NCBI GenBank assembly: GCA_037953745.1
Contig: JBAKBP010004315.1
Location: 67,001 to 131,000, forward strand
Reading direction: 5' to 3'
Source: Lithodes maja
Taxonomy: Eukaryota; Arthropoda; Malacostraca; Decapoda; Lithodidae
DNA length: 64,000 nucleotides
The translations under genes were made by a program, and so were the position numbers. Below are positions 1 to 10,425 of the stretch, one piece after another. The notes under the pieces are model-generated. The model made no database searches, had not been told where the DNA came from, and saw nothing but the letters and a program-made list of their open reading frames with translations. Each line of letters begins with the position of its first letter. The stretch's first letter is position 1.

Positions 1-430
1 GAGAGTTAATCGTTGCACTCAGAATATATCGCGTTCCAATTTGGACCGGGCATAACAAATCTAATAGTGAATATGAATCTATAAGTAACATTTATGGTCT
101 CCAGTATATCAACTTGTGAATAAAGCCAGTGATCAGAAGATTAATACCTGAACGTTGGAAGTGGGAGACTAGGCTCCATCCAGATCCACTTAATGCTAGT
201 TGTTCAATTCTATCATTTGTATTGTACGAGTATTCATACCTTCTTATGCTTCATATTAATCATCATCAAGGAAACTATAGAAGTGTGTTCATCAATAAAA
301 GTGATCGTGTGTCTTGTTACCGTGTGTTTATTTTGTGTTCTCTATTCCTCATACCTTGTTTTGTGCATGCAGCCAGTCAGTTAGAACTCACATTACCCAA
401 GTTAATCCTGTAGAAAAACAGGGCATAACA
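1..430 (+). mobile_element. 3' end of LTR-like repeat (copy E)
   Basis: Bases 51-430 match the 3' part of the 3.6-kb LTR-like family seen also at 1341-4989 (inverted), 1032-8410, 16157-21830 and 33798-35612. The copy ends in GGGCATAACA at 421-430, as the others do. It has an AATAAA at 119-124. Bases 41-50 carry a second GGGCATAAC terminus just before the homologous part begins, so the copy looks chimeric or 5'-truncated against another terminus. Short ORFs inside it are chance openings; no protein domain is visible. Confidence 0.7.
119..124 (+). terminator. Putative polyadenylation signal in LTR-like copy E
   Basis: AATAAA lies about 300 bases before the GGGCATAACA terminus. Equivalent signals occur at 8266-8271, 19637-19642 and (minus strand) 1659-1664 in the other copies, which supports an R/U5-like region. 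Confidence 0.45.
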
Positions 431-1031
431 AAAAGAATCAACGGTGTTGCAGTCTATAACGTCTCGGGGAAGCCCATTCCACAAGTTGACAACTCAATTG
501 AAGAAGAAATTCTTTGATTCATGGAAGTTAAAAGATTTACCAATAATTTTGCAACTGTTTCCCCGCTTGTAATTAGATTGGTCGATAGTGAAGTACTTAC
601 TACTGTTTATATTGTCGATGCCTTTGACGATTTTGAACACTTGAATTAAGTCGCCTCTTAATCTGCGCTGGGTTAAAGGAAATAAATTTAATTCATCTAA
701 GACGCTCCTCGTATGGTTTGTTCTTTAGGCTAGGTATCATTTTGGTAACTAAGTTGAACGCGTTCTAGCTTGTCTATATGTTTTTGGTAATAAGGGCACC
801 AGGATTGAACGCAGTATTCCAGAAGAGGGCGGACTAAGGAATTGTAAAGGGTTAGGAAAACTTCTTTGGATTTATGCTCAAATGACCTACCTATAAAGCC
901 AATTATTTTGTTTGCTTTCTTAACAACTTCTGAACATTGTTGACTCGGTTTTAGGTTACTCGATATTGTTACTCCAAAATTAGTTTCTCTGTCTACACTC
1001 TTAAGCTGAGTGCCATTCATTGAACAGTTTG
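431..1031 (-). mobile_element. CR1 LINE 3' fragment, part 1 (split by LTR-like copy A)
   Basis: Near-identical over about 600 bases to the C-terminal RT region of the intact CR1 element at 35890-36490. The encoded piece corresponds to the thumb and C-terminal region downstream of the FADD motif. The last ~70 bases of the LINE are missing at the 430 boundary. The element resumes at exactly the next CR1 position at 8411, so this is one insertion cut in two by copy A. The reading frame has at least one break, so it is a pseudogene fragment. Confidence 0.85.
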
Positions 1032-1227
1032 TAAAATACCACAGGAACGAAAAACCTGAGAGCGAAACCTCCAACCTTAACGAGCTACAGGAACGAAAAT
1101 CCTGAGAGCGAAACTCCCATCCCCAACGAGATCCCAGGCCCCTTTTCCATTCCCGATTTGGTCTCTCTCTCTCTCTCTCAATTCATTCCACATATTATAC
1201 GTCTCTCAATCACAGTCTTCTAATATA

Positions 1228-1335
1228 CAAACCACAATACTTTACTCACTGATATTTTTGATGTACCACCTAAGTATGTATTTAATTATATAACCACCAT
1301 ACAGGCTATAATACTTTCATTGTGTAGGTTCGAGG
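1228..1335 (+). repeat. 108-bp direct duplication flanking copy C (unit 1; unit 2 at 4990-5097)
   Basis: A segment starting CAAACCACAATAC and ending TTCGAGG is repeated almost unchanged at 4990-5097. The two units would abut if copy C were removed, so copy A carried a 108-bp tandem duplication and copy C inserted exactly at the boundary, in the CAAAC that starts the second unit. Confidence 0.85.
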
Positions 1336-1658
1336 CAAACTGTTATGCCCTATTTTTCTACAGGATTAACTTGGGTAATTTGAGTTCTAACTGACTGGGT
1401 ATAGAAGGCTGCATGCACAAAACAAGGTATGAGGAATAGAGAACACAAAATAAACACACGGTAACAAGACACACGATCACTTTTATTAATGTACACACTT
1501 CTGTAGTTTTCTTGATGATGATTAATATGAAGCATAAGAAGATATGAATACTCGTACAAGACAAATTATAGAATTGAACAACACTAGCATTAAGTGGATC
1601 TGGATGGAGCCTAGTATCCCACTTCCAACGTTCAGGTATTAATCTTCTGATCACTGGC

Positions 1659-1664
1659 TTTATT
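1659..1664 (-). terminator. Putative polyadenylation signal in copy C
   Basis: TTTATT on the plus strand (AATAAA on the element strand), about 320 bases from the GGGCATAACA end, matching copy E at 119-124. Confidence 0.4.
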
Positions 1665-2568
1665 CACAAGTTTATATACTGGAGACCATAAATGTTACTT
1701 ATAGATTCATATTCACTATTAGATTTATCACTGGTAACTCTGATGCACAAGTATTAGTTCACAGACTAGATTAGACACGCGTATTTTAGAGCACGGGAAT
1801 TCTAGTAACCTCAGGGGGGTACTGATCTAAGTTTTATATTCTTGTATCAGAAACACATAGAACGCAAATCAGTGGGCGAACATCAGATATCACTAGGGTT
1901 TCACTGCTATGTAATAATATCTGGATATATGAGTAATTACGAGAGTTAATATCGCCTGTTAATTAATAAACACTGATACGCTTAGCACTTCCTAATGGAA
2001 TGGTTATATATGAATTATACTGGGGCAAAGATATAGCCACTTCATAGAAATATTAATAAGTGAGTCTCTAAATAGCACTGTAACACTGTAGCACTGATAG
2101 AGTGAATCTTGGGTAGTATTTGATTGGTCTGGTCCTGGTTATCTTGCGTCCGTGATGTTGGGGGCTAACGACTGGTTCCGCGGCCGTCCAGATGGTCCAT
2201 ATGTAGAAAGTTCTCAAGACGGATCTCTTGGCGATCGTTGCTGGTTACACTCTTATATACCCTCTGGTTTCTAGACCTGAATCACAGATATTAGGATCTT
2301 CCTGTCAATCTGGATCGGAATTAACGCCAAGCGCATCTCACGTCGATCGCTCAGCTTCCCGGTCTGTATGAAGGTTATAAGGTGCACGTAGATTTCTTTT
2401 ACGTGGACAGATCCTTCTATCTAAATCTGCCACGGAGTCTGCCGGCTCTGGAACTCAATTCTCAGGAACAAACAATGATAGAGCTAGAGGTCAACTCAAG
2501 GGACCAACCACTGGTTGGTGTCTATCTTTCAACTGATTTTACTGGGGGCTGGAGCTTGGTTTATAGGT

Positions 2569-2575
2569 TCGGTTT
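2569..2575 (-). promoter_or_regulatory. TATA-like box of copy C
   Basis: Element-strand TATAAAC in a conserved CCTATAAA context also present in copies A (7128), B (18086) and D (34883). Conservation across copies suggests a Pol II promoter in a U3-like region. Confidence 0.4.
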
Positions 2576-4157
2576 TGGACCCTGTAGGCAATAGGGATCT
2601 CGAGTTTTGATGGACTTATTTGAGCTCTCAATTGATACGGGAACTAGGTAAGGTGGTGATTACTGTTGTGGCACATGGCTGTATGGAGCCTTCATAATGT
2701 GATATAACTGAGCCTTAGTAAGAGGTACTATTTTGTCTATACTGGAAGTATTTAGGGGAGAGAGACTGGATCTACTTTGCGAGGAGGGTTGGGACATCTT
2801 TGATAGGAGCGTCTCTCTTAGATTGCTCAGTCTTCATTCTATGGTATAGCTGAGGTGCTAATTTGGTTATCGGAGTATGCAAGAAAGGTTAATGGGTTAT
2901 TGTGGGTTAATAGAGGTTAGTAAGGGTGTTAGTCATACTTGGTTAGTTCATTGATAGGAAGAATTCCTGTGCTACCTGGCAATGACCCGGAAGTCAAAAC
3001 AAGGACCCCTCCGCAGGGGTAGGGGTCTCCCTCCTCGGGTGGGTGAAAGGGGTAGGTGCGTGTCCTCTCTCTGTGATGGTCGTCTGGGCGGCTGTGGCTG
3101 GGGGCTTGCCATATTACAAGTGTTTGTAATAACCCTCTGTTTATGAGACAGATGTGGGTGTTCGTAATACCAAAACCGAAGGTGCCTTGATCAGCTGGTT
3201 TAATTGGTTGGGTTGTTAATTGCATTGTTTGTTGGATGTAGTGGAGACTGGGTTGCTAACTCTGCCACATTTATCTGGAAGTATGGCAATAGAAGTTAGT
3301 CACTGGCGAGGCGGCTAGCCTCGCACTGACGATCATTTGGTACAGGGTTGTGAATGGGTTGTGAGGGAATAGATGGCATGCAAAGGGTTAGTAAAGTTCT
3401 AATGGTGTTCCTTCCTACTGGGGAAAGGTAGGCTGGATAGGAGTATATATACAAAAGGTTTGAGAATTTTAGTAACGGAAAAGTTAAGGATATTCAGGGG
3501 GTATGGTGGAGAGGCTAGGTTAGGAGGGAGTTGAGGAGCGTGGGGGGTTAACGAGAGGGAGAGGGTTAAGGGGGGCTACGTGGAAGTTTGACCCTAAGGT
3601 CTCTGGGCGTAGGGGTGGCATTAGGCTACAGTTGGTATCTTAGACTGGGGGTTACCGACAGGGAAGGTAGGGTAATCAAACGCTACCGGGGGATGAGCAA
3701 TAGGTGGTGGTATATGAGTCTGGAAATTATAGAATCATGTGGACTGTGGGGAAGATGAGGTTAGCTGTAGGTGTGTGCTTGACTGTGGATAAAAGTAGAG
3801 AAAAACATAGTGTACTATTACTCGTCAATACGAGGGGTTATGGACACTATTAGTTGACACGATTTCTTGCTGATCTAGTTGTCCCTGGGAACTGCGTTTT
3901 CTATGAAATATATACCAAAGAAAGCGGCAGTTCGTAGGGGTAGCTTCGTTATTGTTTCGTGGTAGATATGCGTCGAGACAATGGTAAACGAGTGTTATCT
4001 ATACAATCTCTGGTTGGGGTAAGAATTAGAGTTACTGCATGGTTGCTAACATCTTCAGTCATTATCTCTGTCTAGGTCTTACAGGAATAATGGTTATATA
4101 TACAATGGTGTACCCGTGGGTATCATAGTTTCTTATCAATTATGACATGGGGGTTAT

Positions 4158-4437
4158 CATATTACTTCTCGGATGGAAGAACATACATAGATTTATGGGG
4201 GCGGTTGGTCTTCAGAAACTTAGTCTGGCAAGACAAGGTATTTTAGGGGGTTAACATATTACTTCTCGGATGGAAGAACATACATAGATTTATGGGGGCG
4301 GTTGGTCTTCAGAAACTTAGTCTGGCAAGACAGGGGTTAACATATTACTTCTCGGATGGAAGAACATACATAGATTTATGGGGGCGGTTGGTCTTCAGAA
4401 ACTTAGTCTGGCAAGACAAGGTATTTTAGGGTATGTT
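4158..4437 (+). repeat. Three tandem ~90-bp units inside copy C
   Basis: Units starting CATATTACTTCTCGG at 4158, 4255 and 4341 (spacing 97 and 86) are almost identical and end in the same GGCAAGACA(AGG) motif. They are seen only in this copy, so they expanded after its insertion or in its lineage. Confidence 0.9.
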
Positions 4438-7127
4438 GATATTGATATCTTAACTTAGGGACAGGGCATGGGTGTATTATAATAATAATAATAATAATAA
4501 TTCTTTATTCCAGACACATAAGATAGATACAGTATAAATACAGTACGACCTAATGGTCCATATCACATACACTTCTCGTCAGAGCACAGATAATAATTAT
4601 ACACAAAGATATATTAATAAAGAAACAATAAAATCAAATATACAGTAGGCCTATTTACAGAATAGAGCACATATCACATATCACATATCACATATTAAAT
4701 TAAGGTGTATTCATGTTCATCATCATGTAAGTAGAGTCTGGCGGGTAAGAGGTGTAGGACACGAGAGGTAGTGGATACGCGAGGTGGGGGAAGGGTCAGT
4801 GGTTAGAAGCGATAGGCAGGTGTGGTTTGGAGCTGCTTAGCCCTGCGGGCTTCGGCCTGTCTGAACTGGTTGGCTTGGTCACCTGGTCCTTTCGTTCTGT
4901 GGGCCTTTCCTTCGGGTGTTTCTGTTCCCGTTTCTTTGTTGTTCTCGCTCGTGGCTTCTGTGGTGGGCTTCTCGTTCTGGGGCATTTTTCAAACCACAAT
5001 ACTTTACTCACTGATATTCTTGATATACCACCTAAGTATGTATTTAATTATGTAACCACCATACAGGCTATAATACTTTCATTGTGTAGGTTCGAGGCGA
5101 TCTAAGGCACCTTAGCTTCCATTTCACACCAAATCAGATCGTGATTACGTCAGCCCTGTATTTAGTTATATAACAATCATAACCCCCCCCAATTCTAGCA
5201 ATTCTATGTCTCTAACCTCCCGTTGTTTTATCCACTAACTATATATTCCTAACCTTCCTAATACCACCTCCATTTCACTAGACAAAATACCTAGGAGTAA
5301 TTCCGAGATTAATTATGAAAATTACACTAGACAGCCCCATAACTCACTGAGATCCACATTGCTATTTTATTAATGTACCAACTCCCTAATGTTAACATAA
5401 TTTAGGGAACTTGTAAAAAGAGAAGACACCTATCTTCGTTCCCCCATTTTTAGCAGTTAGCTATACATAACCTCACGTTGCATTGTTCGTCTGTCAATTT
5501 GTGTCCCTTGCCAGTTCTTGTAGTGATTTATGCCTGTTGATTTAGATAAGTTAGTTACGAGTTATGTAACAACCCTTTAACCACGACTCTATACACCCGA
5601 TAACCCTATGCCAGTTATTGTATTGATTTAGGCCTGTTAATTCGGATAAACTCACTATGACCAATCTGCAGACGATTATCAGGAGAGATGCAGGAAAGCT
5701 ACCTCGTATCTCTCTCTCCATGACGAGTATAGATATATGTACCCCCGTGCTCAGTCGCCCCCCCTTGCCTTGTTCTTCTAGTCACTAAGTGTATATATAA
5801 TATTAACCGGAGTATGCCACCAGTATTAATACGACATAGCGGCACTGCCCTTGTGTCATATTGTGCCACGTGCATACCAACCCGGTTTCATCATCTTATT
5901 AGGACGACGGTTATAATGTCGTCATTCATGCATGTATTCAATCCTTAGGTTAATTATCTTTTATCCGCCATTGTGTTCCTCTCTTCCATTTACTTTTCCA
6001 CAATTGTTATACGTCTTCCAACCAGCTCCTTCGTATCCACAATCCACACTACTCTGTTTTGCTTCGTGACCCTATGCTCAGTGGTACCCTGTTTTGGGTC
6101 ATCCTGTCCGCTTATCCTTCACGCCCCGCTGCACACACCACCCTACCTGTTCGATCGTAGGGAAATGTCACCCCTATGTCCAGCGCATTAAGGGTCACTA
6201 CCCTAGGTCACGAGCGGCGCGGCGCCTAGCCTCAAACCACCCCCTTTACAATTCACAACCCTCCCCCTGTAAAGACGCCATAAGAACGTTATAGCATGCC
6301 GACTCAGTTCGTTCACTAACCTCAACAAATATAAGGGAAGGACCTATCCTTGTACCCCCCCTTAACTATCCTCTAACTCCCTAGCCACACTCACAACCTG
6401 AACCAGAACAATAGCCGGCGTGAGACTAGGAATACCCCCTCTCGTCCCCCCTTAAAAATGTAAATTTCCCCATGACTTGCATTTTCACAAAACCACTATT
6501 CTTAACACCCACGAGTGATCCTCGTACATGAAAACTAGATGTAGTGATCAACCCTCCCTAGGAGTATCACTCTTGACACCACCACATCATAAGAAAACCC
6601 CATTAGCATAAAGAATCCCATACATACATATTTAAGGAGTGGCATGCCCCCCACCCCAAAGGGACCCCCCTAACCCTGACCCACACGTAGCCAACAACTT
6701 CTTGCCAGACACCAGGTGAATTTTCAACAGGTGATGAACTAACCCTCTAAATACCTATCCAAATACCATCCTATCCCATCCTTAACCAAAACCAAAATCT
6801 TCCTTATCCCATCCTAGATTAAGAATAGCATGTCAGCTAGACCAGAGAAGGATATTTAGGTGAATTGATGAATAATACCTCCCAGCCTATTCACGTAGTG
6901 CGCCAGTAAAGTAGTCCCTTGAACCTTCACCAAATCCGCCTAAATAACTCTACTAGTACCTCATACTAGAGTTAAGATATCCACGATCATAAATCAGATC
7001 ACAAGTTACTTACCGCCACATTAAAGACCCCCTCCCTGACCCCCTAAGTTCACCAAAATAAATTAACTACTTCATAGCATTGACATCCAATACTTCCAGA
7101 ACATTCCTGAAGCTTCCTTGACCTGCC

Positions 7128-7135
7128 TATAAATA
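7128..7135 (+). promoter_or_regulatory. TATA box of LTR-like copy A
   Basis: TATAAATA followed about 30 bases downstream by a CAGTTGAATATTAG segment. The same arrangement is present in copy B (18086-18093). This is the likely transcription start region of the element. Confidence 0.5.
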
Positions 7136-8265
7136 AGACCCAGAGACAACAGTCGGGCAGTTGAATATTAGAGCCCAAAGCAACGGTTGTCCACACTGCG
7201 GTGGATTTCTAATACCCCCTCCCCCCCTCAAGATTCACGATAGTTCGGCGTTCCGTAATCTGTGCAACTCTGTGAGGAAGTGTTTTAACCCTTTACGAAT
7301 GTTTTATTGCGATCGGGACTACCGGCAGTAATATTATATTTGTAGACAACAAATTCACAAATTATTGATTGTTTCATTAACTTCTGATAGTGCACCATAC
7401 GCTACTTGAGCCACGAACGATCATAACTCATAACTGATCTAAGGCAGAAAGATCTTGTTATGTTAGAAGGGATTATGTGAGAAACTCTTGAGTGAGGACT
7501 CTGCAAGAATAACTCCTTGGCAACAATCTACTGTCTTAACCCATCAGCAATTGTTGCCAAAAAAGGTGCACAACCGCCCGCAAGAAGCCCATCTGCAACC
7601 CTTCTCTACACTGCCGGACAGCTTGGACGGCCCCAGAGCTACTGTTAACCCCCAACATCACTACGCAAGATAACCAGGAACTCCATCACAGTGTTACTTC
7701 ACAGAGTACCAGTGTTACGTTGCTATTAACTATCAACCATCCAGTGTATTCGATTGTGTCTCAACTTTCTCTGATGTTATAACAAGTGATTATGCTAGTA
7801 CCCATTAATATATATCAGTGAAATTTAGCTTAGGCGAACTGACTCCCGTAATTATTCTTGCCATCAGGTTTAACCTGATTCGCCCTCACTGATATTTTTC
7901 GGTCCGAAGTATCACCTAGACAAGTGAACATCCTAGACCAGTGCAACTAGTTACAGTTATCCCTTTACGATTAATTCTTGGGCAATAACCACATTACTTA
8001 TACTTTCATCCTTGATTAAGAGTCATATTACCAGAGAGAGTTAACAAAGCGAAATACCTAACCTGTGTGATTCATGTACCCTACGTATCATAAAGCAATG
8101 TGATCAGAAGAATAATGCCTGAACGTTGGAAGTGGGAAGTATGTCTCTATCCAAATCCGCGATAAGTGCTGGGAGATTGTAATAAGTCCAATAACCTACC
8201 TGAGTGCTCCAACATCTATTGTTCGTGGAATTCTATTACGTACCTTCTACCTGAGTGTTATTTAG

Positions 8266-8271
8266 AATAAA
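8266..8271 (+). terminator. Polyadenylation signal of LTR-like copy A
   Basis: AATAAAGCTG, conserved in copy B at 19637-19642, 140 bases before the 3' terminus. Confidence 0.45.
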
Positions 8272-8410
8272 GCTGTATTACAAACCATTTCTCCGAGATT
8301 ATCTATGTCCTCTGTTGATTCTCTTTATGTATTTTGCAAGAAATCCAATAACCCAGTCTTGCAGAACTCACCTATACCAAGTTAATCCTGTATAAAATCA
8401 GGGCATAACA

Positions 8411-8650
8411 GTTTGCTTTCTCATTTCGGTTTCCGATATACAGTATAGTACTTTACATTTATCCGCATTGAAACTCATTTGCCACATTTGGGCCCAACAT
8501 GACAACTTATCTAGATTGTGTTACATATCATCAACTTGTTCTTTTGAGAGTACACTATTTGCAATTTTTGTATCGTCAGCAAACTTTGAGATTGTACAGG
8601 TGAGACCCTCAGCTATGTCGTTGATGTAAATCGGAAAGAGAATTGAAAGA
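8411..8650 (-). mobile_element. CR1 LINE fragment, part 2
   Basis: Continues the CR1 copy interrupted at 1031. It matches intact CR1 positions 36486-36720, i.e. the RT palm: the FADD box is readable on the minus strand near 8570-8585, followed by the INDI segment just N-terminal to it. Similarity stops at about 8650, where an RNase H-LINE fragment begins, so the CR1 piece is truncated there. A few substitutions, including nonsense changes, mark it as dead. Confidence 0.85.
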
Positions 8651-8885
8651 TAGTATGGTGGGCTGCACTGCGGTTTCAGAATGTGGCACGTATCGATGCA
8701 CATTACATCCACACTCCTCCATATTTACCGCTGAAGTATTGGCTATACGAGGTGCACTGAATATGATTCATGATTTTCCTAGCAATGTCCCTCACGTTGT
8801 AGTCTGTAGTGACTCCATGAGTGCGCTACAGGCTCTGCATCACTTTGGATTCCGTGAGCCTCTCGTTTGCAGTATTGTCAACATT
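8651..8885 (+). pseudogene. RNase H domain of a non-LTR retrotransposon, N-terminal part
   Basis: Translation contains a Type I RNase H core: an acidic EVLAIRGAL helix and the VVCSDSMSAL strand with its catalytic Asp. The usual N-terminal YTDGS strand is missing, so the fragment is 5'-truncated. Such RNase H domains occur at the end of pol in I-, R1- and LOA-type LINEs. The domain is interrupted at about 8886 by a minus-strand LINE fragment and resumes at about 9147. Confidence 0.75.
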
Positions 8886-9146
8886 TTATTTTTCTATGTG
8901 AGTGAGGGAGATAAAAGGCAAAACTGCCTGTGACGAGTGCCTCCCCCAGAGTTGAAAGAATGACAGCTAAAATCAAGGGACGTTCGAGCAAAATACCTGG
9001 AGACACGGAGTTTGAAGCAATTTAAGTCATATGATGAGGGAAAGACTGATTCTGGGAGAGAGTTCCAGAGCTCAGCTGTTGAATAGAAGAAAGATTGAGA
9101 ATAACGTTTCACTCTTGGGTTGGAGAGTTGCACAGAGTAGGGGTGC
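8886..9146 (-). mobile_element. Dead-on-arrival 3' fragment of the second LINE family, nested
   Basis: About 255 bases closely match the 3' end of the LINE at 14412-22235 (compare 14425-14680). It encodes the C-terminal ELWNSLPESVFPSSYDLN motif typical of CR1/Jockey-group LINEs, then a short 3' UTR ending in an A-rich tail (T-rich on plus). It sits precisely inside the RNase H domain, which reads coherently across the two sides if the fragment is removed. 5' truncation is usual for target-primed reverse transcription. Confidence 0.8.
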
Positions 9147-9370
9147 TTCATGACCTGATTGTGGGTCGTCGCATAACGTTATGCTGGAGCCCTGCCCACA
9201 TCTGTCTTAATGGAAATGAGCGTGCCGACTCTGTTGTTAAGTTAGCGAGGTGGGGCACTCCTGACAACATATTGCTCTGCCTACCTGACGTCTTTCTAGT
9301 ACTCAGGTCCAAGATCTGTAATGCGTGGAATGAGGAATGGAATAATCTCCAAACCACTATCCACACGGTC
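9147..9370 (+). pseudogene. RNase H domain of a non-LTR retrotransposon, C-terminal part
   Basis: Contains the C-terminal RNase H motif SPAHICLNGNERAD (canonical form PSHVGIxGNExAD) with its His and Asp, followed by a Trp-rich linker. It continues the 8651-8885 fragment. Similarity ends near 9370 where an RTE-like fragment starts. Confidence 0.75.
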
Positions 9371-10425
9371 ACAAGCAGCAGTTAGAGTAAACGGGAGCCT
9401 GAGCGAAGAGTTCCCAGTGAAGGTTGGAGTTCACCAAGGTTCAGTGCTGAGCCCATTACTGTTTGTTTTAGTCCTGGAGGCTCTGTCAAGGGAATTTAGG
9501 ACAAGACTCCCATGGGAGCTGTTATATGCAGATGATCTAGTTCTTATCGCAGATAGTGTGCAGGAAGCAGAGGCGAAGTTCAGGAGATGGAGGGAAGGTA
9601 TGGCAAATAAGGGTCCAAGAGTTAACATAGATAAAACAAAGGTCATGATTAGCGGAGTAGGGCGTGGAACTATGGAAAGAAGCGGCGGCTATCCATGCGC
9701 AGTATGTGGGAAGGGGGTGGGAAGTAACTCAATTCAATGTTGCGTCTGTAGTGACTGGGTACACAATAGATGTAGTGGAGCTAGAGGACCTTTGACAAGA
9801 ATCATAGACTTTGAATGTGCAGTGTGCAAGGGAGATCTTGTATTAAATGACCCGCCTGTCAGTGTTGATTTCGACAGTGTAACACTGGAGTGTGTGAATA
9901 AGTTCTGCTACCTGTGCGATATGGTTTCCACCGGAGGTGGCGCTGAAGCTAGCTCCATTGCTAGAGTCAGCAGTGGCTGGGGAAGGTTTAGAGAGCTGTT
10001 GCCACTCCTGACCATGAGAGGGCTCCCATCCCACCTTAAAATGAAGGTGTATACCTCGTGTGTTAGGAGCGTGGTGACCTATGCCTCGGAGACGTGGCCG
10101 GTTAAAGCGGAGGATATCAGTAGAATGGAACGGAATGAGAAGAAAATGGTGAGATGGATCTGTGGGGTTAATCTTAGGGACAGGGTATCGAGCGAGGAAT
10201 TGAGAAGGCGTCTGGGCATTAGGAGTGTCAGTAAAGTGATGCGCATACATGTGGAGAGAATGGATAATCAGAACTGGGTGAAAAAATGCCAGACTGTGAA
10301 CGTGGGGGGAGCTGCGCGTAGGGGTTGACCTAGAATGACATGAGCTCGGGTACTCCGGTCCGATCTCAAAATAAAGAGCTTGACAACACCTGGAAAGCTG
10401 CCATTTAGGACGTGAGACTGTAACC
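9371..10425 (+). pseudogene. RTE-like LINE reverse transcriptase with embedded PHD-like zinc finger (5'-truncated)
   Basis: A 320-residue open frame to 10328 starts inside the RT palm. Visible are VHQGSVLSPLLFVLVLEAL (motif B region), LLYADDLVLIA (catalytic YADD) and NIDKTKVM. Directly after the palm comes a Cys-rich module: CAVCGKGVGSNSIQC, CVCSDWVHNRC and CAVC, i.e. a C4HC3-like (PHD/RING-type) zinc finger at about residues 125-170. A thumb-like region with SVVTYASETW and MVRWICGVNLRDR follows. After 10328 the same protein continues in another frame (a WKAAI-type tail) to about 10425, so a frameshift is present. The endonuclease and N-terminal RT are missing. I have seen this RT/zinc-finger arrangement in invertebrate RTE-like LINEs; clade assignment is tentative. 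Confidence 0.8.

Larger units (their letters stand above)
1341..4989 (-). mobile_element. 3.6-kb LTR-like repeat, copy C, nested inverted in copy A
   Basis: On the plus strand it starts TGTTATGCCC and ends GGCATTTTT; read on the minus strand this gives the family ends AAAAATGCC and GGGCATAACA. The flanking 5-bp duplication is CAAAC (1336-1340 and 4990-4994), i.e. GTTTG on the element strand, the same target as copy A. Its length is 3649 bp. Copy D (33798-35612) is its closest relative over 1341-3280. It contains three ~90-bp repeats (4158-4437), an (AAT)n run at 4479-4501 and a CATATCACATATCA repeat near 4670. A TATA-like motif and a polyadenylation signal sit at the expected relative places. 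No protein is encoded. Confidence 0.8.
1032..8410 (+). mobile_element. 3.6-kb LTR-like repeat, copy A (interrupted by copy C)
   Basis: It begins TAAAATACC and ends GGGCATAACA, with a 5-bp duplication GTTTG at 1027-1031 and 8411-8415. Removing nested copy C (1341-4989) leaves about 3.7 kb. It is collinear with copy B (16157-19779) across most of its length. A TATAAATA box (7128-7135) lies about 1.1 kb before an AATAAA (8266-8271), as expected of U3-R-U5. No coding domain is present. A 5-bp duplication and a CA-3' terminus fit a solo LTR or a non-autonomous LTR element; the 5' end is not the canonical TG, so the class is inferred. ORF-like stretches inside it are spurious. Confidence 0.75.
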
